Under the pieces are notes generated by a model, which was not told the DNA's origin, ran no database searches, and saw only the letters and a list, made by a program, of their open reading frames with translations. The position numbers and the translations under genes were made by a program. A stretch of 16,969 bases of DNA from Gallionellaceae bacterium (GTDB lineage: Bacteria; Pseudomonadota; Gammaproteobacteria; Burkholderiales; Gallionellaceae): positions 1 to 16,969 of the forward strand of contig JAUSKS010000328.1 of NCBI GenBank assembly GCA_030646595.1. The letters run 5' to 3'. This document shows, in pieces, positions 15,079-16,969 of the stretch (within the stretch, counting starts at the first letter, position 1; every line of letters starts with the position of its first letter).

Positions 15079-16539
15079 ATGCGCATATTATTCGCCACTT
15101 CCGAAGTCGCGCCTCTCATTAAAACGGGCGGCCTAGCCGATGTCAGCGCAGCCTTGCCCGCAGCCCTGCATGACCTTCAGGTAGATGTGCGCATACTGCT
15201 GCCTGGCTATCCCCAAGTATTAAGCGCCTTGTCCAATCTGCAAACAGTTGCTGAGTTTCCAGCTCTGCCGGGTTTTCCTGCGGCACGTTTGCTGGCGGAT
15301 ACTTTACCCAACGGCGTGCCGTTATGGGTTATTGAATGCCCCGAACTCTATAAACGCGGTGGCGGGGCCTATCAAAATGAAGCCGGTGTAGATTGGCCGG
15401 ACAATGCGCAACGCTTTGGCCTGCTATCCAGAATTACTGCGCTATTAGGCAGTGCCGCCTCGCCCCTGAACTGGCATCCCGATGTCGTGCATTGCAATGA
15501 TTGGCAAACTGGCCTGGCTCCGGTCTATCTGCACGGCGCAGCGGGTGCCGCGCCTTGTGTGATGACGGTACACAATCTTGCCTTCCAGGGTATTTTCCCA
15601 CCCAAATGGGTAGCTGACATGGGCTTGCCCAAGGAATGTTTTAAGCTGGATGGTGTGGAATTTTATGGCAGCTTGTCGTTCATGAAAGCGGGTTTGTTTT
15701 ACGCCGATCACATTACTACCGTGAGCCCTGCTTATGCCAAGGAAATTCAAACCGAGGCGCTGGGATTCGGCTTGCAGGGCTTGCTGTATCAACGGCGAGA
15801 TGTATTAACCGGCATACTGAACGGCATCGATACTGAAGAATGGAATCCCGCCACTGACCCCAGAATAGTACGGACTTATAGTGCTTATAATTTAAACGGG
15901 AAATCGGCCAATAAACGCGCCTTGCAACGGCGCATGCAATTGCAGCTGGAGCCGGAAACTCCCTTGTTTGGATTGGTCAGCCGCTTTACTGAACAGAAGG
16001 GACTGGATGTGGTGCTGGAAATTGCCCCGCAACTGGCCGCATTGCCGGCGCAACTGGTATTGCTGGGCAGCGGTGACGAAAAAATGCAGCATGCTGCATC
16101 GCAGCTGGCGCGGGATTATCCTGGCCAGATCGGCGTACAAATAGGGTTCAATGAAACGCTGTCGCACATGATAGAAGCAGGCGCAGATATTTTTCTGATG
16201 CCCTCACGTTTCGAGCCTTGCGGCCTCAACCAACTGTACAGCCAGCGCTACGGTACGCCGCCGCTGGTGCATGCCACTGGCGGGTTGATTGATACCGTGG
16301 TGGACTGCAATAAATATACACTCATGCGCGGCAGCGCCAGCGGCTTCGTGTTCAAACAGATGGATGCGGCCACATTGCTGGACACAGTAGTCCGCGCCAT
16401 AGAAACTTATCATGACATTGAAGCCTGGCATAACCTGCAATTGAATTGCATGCGCAAGGATTCTGGCTGGCGCAGAAGTGCGGCTGCTTATCTGGAAATT
16501 TATGCGCGCGTGATGAAACAGCGGGCTGGGGCAGCCTAG
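15079..16539 (+). CDS. glgA: Glycogen synthase GlgA (GT5)
   Basis: Transfers glucose from ADP-glucose (usual bacterial donor) to the non-reducing end of glycogen, in the cytosol. 486 residues, close to the ~477 of E. coli GlgA. The N-terminal nucleotide-sugar motif KTGGLADV has K15 at the same position as in E. coli. HCNDWQTGLAPVYL, MTVHNLAFQG and TTVSPAYAKEI are typical of the GT5 starch-synthase catalytic domain. The C-terminal GT1-type half shows GLVSRFTEQKGLDVV and MPSRFEPCGLNQLYS, the latter holding the catalytic Glu of the E-X7-E type element, and YGTPPLVHATGGLIDTV. The ribosome site before ATG 15079 is weak, which fits coupling to glgP. glgB and glgC are not in the window. It converges with ybdD. 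Confidence 0.96.
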   Translation: MRILFATSEVAPLIKTGGLADVSAALPAALHDLQVDVRILLPGYPQVLSALSNLQTVAEFPALPGFPAARLLADTLPNGVPLWVIECPELYKRGGGAYQNEAGVDWPDNAQRFGLLSRITALLGSAASPLNWHPDVVHCNDWQTGLAPVYLHGAAGAAPCVMTVHNLAFQGIFPPKWVADMGLPKECFKLDGVEFYGSLSFMKAGLFYADHITTVSPAYAKEIQTEALGFGLQGLLYQRRDVLTGILNGIDTEEWNPATDPRIVRTYSAYNLNGKSANKRALQRRMQLQLEPETPLFGLVSRFTEQKGLDVVLEIAPQLAALPAQLVLLGSGDEKMQHAASQLARDYPGQIGVQIGFNETLSHMIEAGADIFLMPSRFEPCGLNQLYSQRYGTPPLVHATGGLIDTVVDCNKYTLMRGSASGFVFKQMDAATLLDTVVRAIETYHDIEAWHNLQLNCMRKDSGWRRSAAAYLEIYARVMKQRAGAA

Positions 16540-16569
16540 TGTAGTGTTTCACTCTAAACGGTACACTAG
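16536..16569. terminator. Weak symmetrical hairpin between glgA and ybdD
   Basis: CTAGTGTA (16536-16543) and TACACTAG (16562-16569) are perfect inverted arms around an 18-nt loop. Both stop codons (TAG of glgA and TAG of ybdD) lie inside the arms. The stem is short, AT-rich and has no U-tract, so termination is doubtful. Confidence 0.3.
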
Positions 16570-16766
16570 CAACAACGCTTGATTCCTTCCCACTGCTGTT
16601 GCTGCTGGCGCTGAAAGTAAGCCTGGCGTGATAGTGGCGGCTGGCCAGGGTGACTGGCTGCATGATGGGCCAGATACTGTTCATAAGCACTATCGCCGCT
16701 TAACTCACGCACTCCCCGCCACAGGCGTATGAAAAAAGCGCGCATAAATGTTAGTCGCGTGCCCAT
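16566..16766 (-). CDS. ybdD: YbdD/YjiX family small protein
   Basis: 66 residues. ATG 16766 has GGAGG just upstream, and a second ATG (16745) has no such site. The sequence matches the YbdD/YjiX (DUF466) family: SAYEQYLAHHAASHPGQPPL, then QAYFQRQQ, and the characteristic Cys-Cys end (GIKRCC), as in E. coli YjiX. It overlaps the 3' end of cstA by 16 bp, the usual neighbour. In E. coli, YbdD is reported to support CstA-dependent pyruvate uptake, so this is probably a transporter accessory. The N-terminal MGTRLTFMRAFFIRLWRGV is helical and may associate with the membrane. Confidence 0.88.
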   Translation of the reverse strand: MGTRLTFMRAFFIRLWRGVRELSGDSAYEQYLAHHAASHPGQPPLSRQAYFQRQQQQQWEGIKRCC

Positions 16767-16969
16767 GCTTCCTCCAATCGAGTAGGTTGATGCGGCGATT
16801 CCGATAAGGGTGGCACAGGTTTTCCTTGTAGATGCCGCAGACAGACACGCAACATATCCAGCACGATCAGCCACAACAAGCATGCAAAAAACAGCATCAA
16901 CACTGCGTCCAGACGCTGATTGAAAATAAGCTGCGGCGCAACGGCCGCTTTTTCCGGAGACAATACACC
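16751..16969 (-). CDS. cstA: Carbon starvation protein CstA, C-terminal fragment (cut by window edge)
   Basis: The last 72 residues of a longer protein whose frame is open to the window end. IFNQRLDAVLMLFFACLLWLIVLDMLRVCLRHL is a terminal membrane helix followed by a soluble tail rich in Pro and Glu. This matches the CstA/BtsT C-terminus, and identity is supported mainly by the downstream ybdD. CstA-type proteins are inner-membrane peptide or pyruvate transporters induced by carbon starvation. The CstA versus BtsT choice cannot be made from this fragment. Confidence 0.8.
   Translation of the reverse strand, partial: GVLSPEKAAVAPQLIFNQRLDAVLMLFFACLLWLIVLDMLRVCLRHLQGKPVPPLSESPHQPTRLEEAWARD

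Noticed and set aside
16767..16883. N-terminal extension of YbdD into cstA
   Set aside because: The extra residues are antiphase translation of the cstA coding region, and the strong ribosome site is just before 16766.

Overview
The window reads as a chromosomal segment of a Gram-negative betaproteobacterium. The divergent lptF-lptG / pepA-holC arrangement, the LptF/LptG family members, the RND pump and the CstA-YbdD pair all point to Proteobacteria. The sequence style and the small helical protein coupled to holC fit Betaproteobacteria, perhaps order Nitrosomonadales (a Gallionella/Sideroxydans-like or related lineage). That lower-rank placement is an impression from the proteins, not a measured phylogeny. 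No rRNA, tRNA, CRISPR array, prophage or transposase gene is visible. Most of the window is core-type sequence with a few accessory insertions.

Layout. Bases 2-748 hold the 3' end of a TPR protein cut by the left edge. It converges on a secreted seven-bladed kelch-type propeller protein (884-1921, minus), and a long perfect hairpin (802-840) lies between them. Next come lptG and lptF (minus, ATGA overlap), the inner-membrane permease pair of the LPS exporter. They diverge over only 34 bp from pepA (plus), which is followed by holC (DNA polymerase III chi) and a 105-residue protein fused to holC by a TAAATG junction. A CACAGAG-type inverted repeat sits between pepA and holC. A 190-bp MITE-like nested palindrome (6726-6915) separates the holC group from a minus-strand operon. 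That operon is read as RND adaptor, RND permease, then a small DUF2892-type membrane protein whose C-terminus is encoded by the MITE-like element.

Bases 11556-12308 (minus) encode a small secreted protein that looks like a bacterial lysyl oxidase. It has the histidine-rich copper site and both residues that form the lysine tyrosylquinone cofactor in animal LOX. From 12483 onward the strand is plus: an alpha-glucan phosphorylase with an N-terminal DUF3417-type region, then glgA glycogen synthase, probably one operon behind a good sigma70-like promoter. Converging from the right edge are the 3' end of cstA and the small partner gene ybdD.

How the genes work together. LptF/LptG serve outer-membrane biogenesis, PepA serves peptide turnover, and HolC serves replication and SSB contact. 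The RND pair is an efflux system with no outer-membrane channel gene in view. GlgP and GlgA are opposing arms of glycogen metabolism, beside a CstA carbon-starvation/pyruvate-type transporter. The least ordinary items are the lysyl oxidase, the holC-coupled protein with a duplicated PVLTEV motif, and the MITE-like element that extends a neighbouring gene and carries a G-quadruplex motif. I did not see a clearly new multi-gene system.
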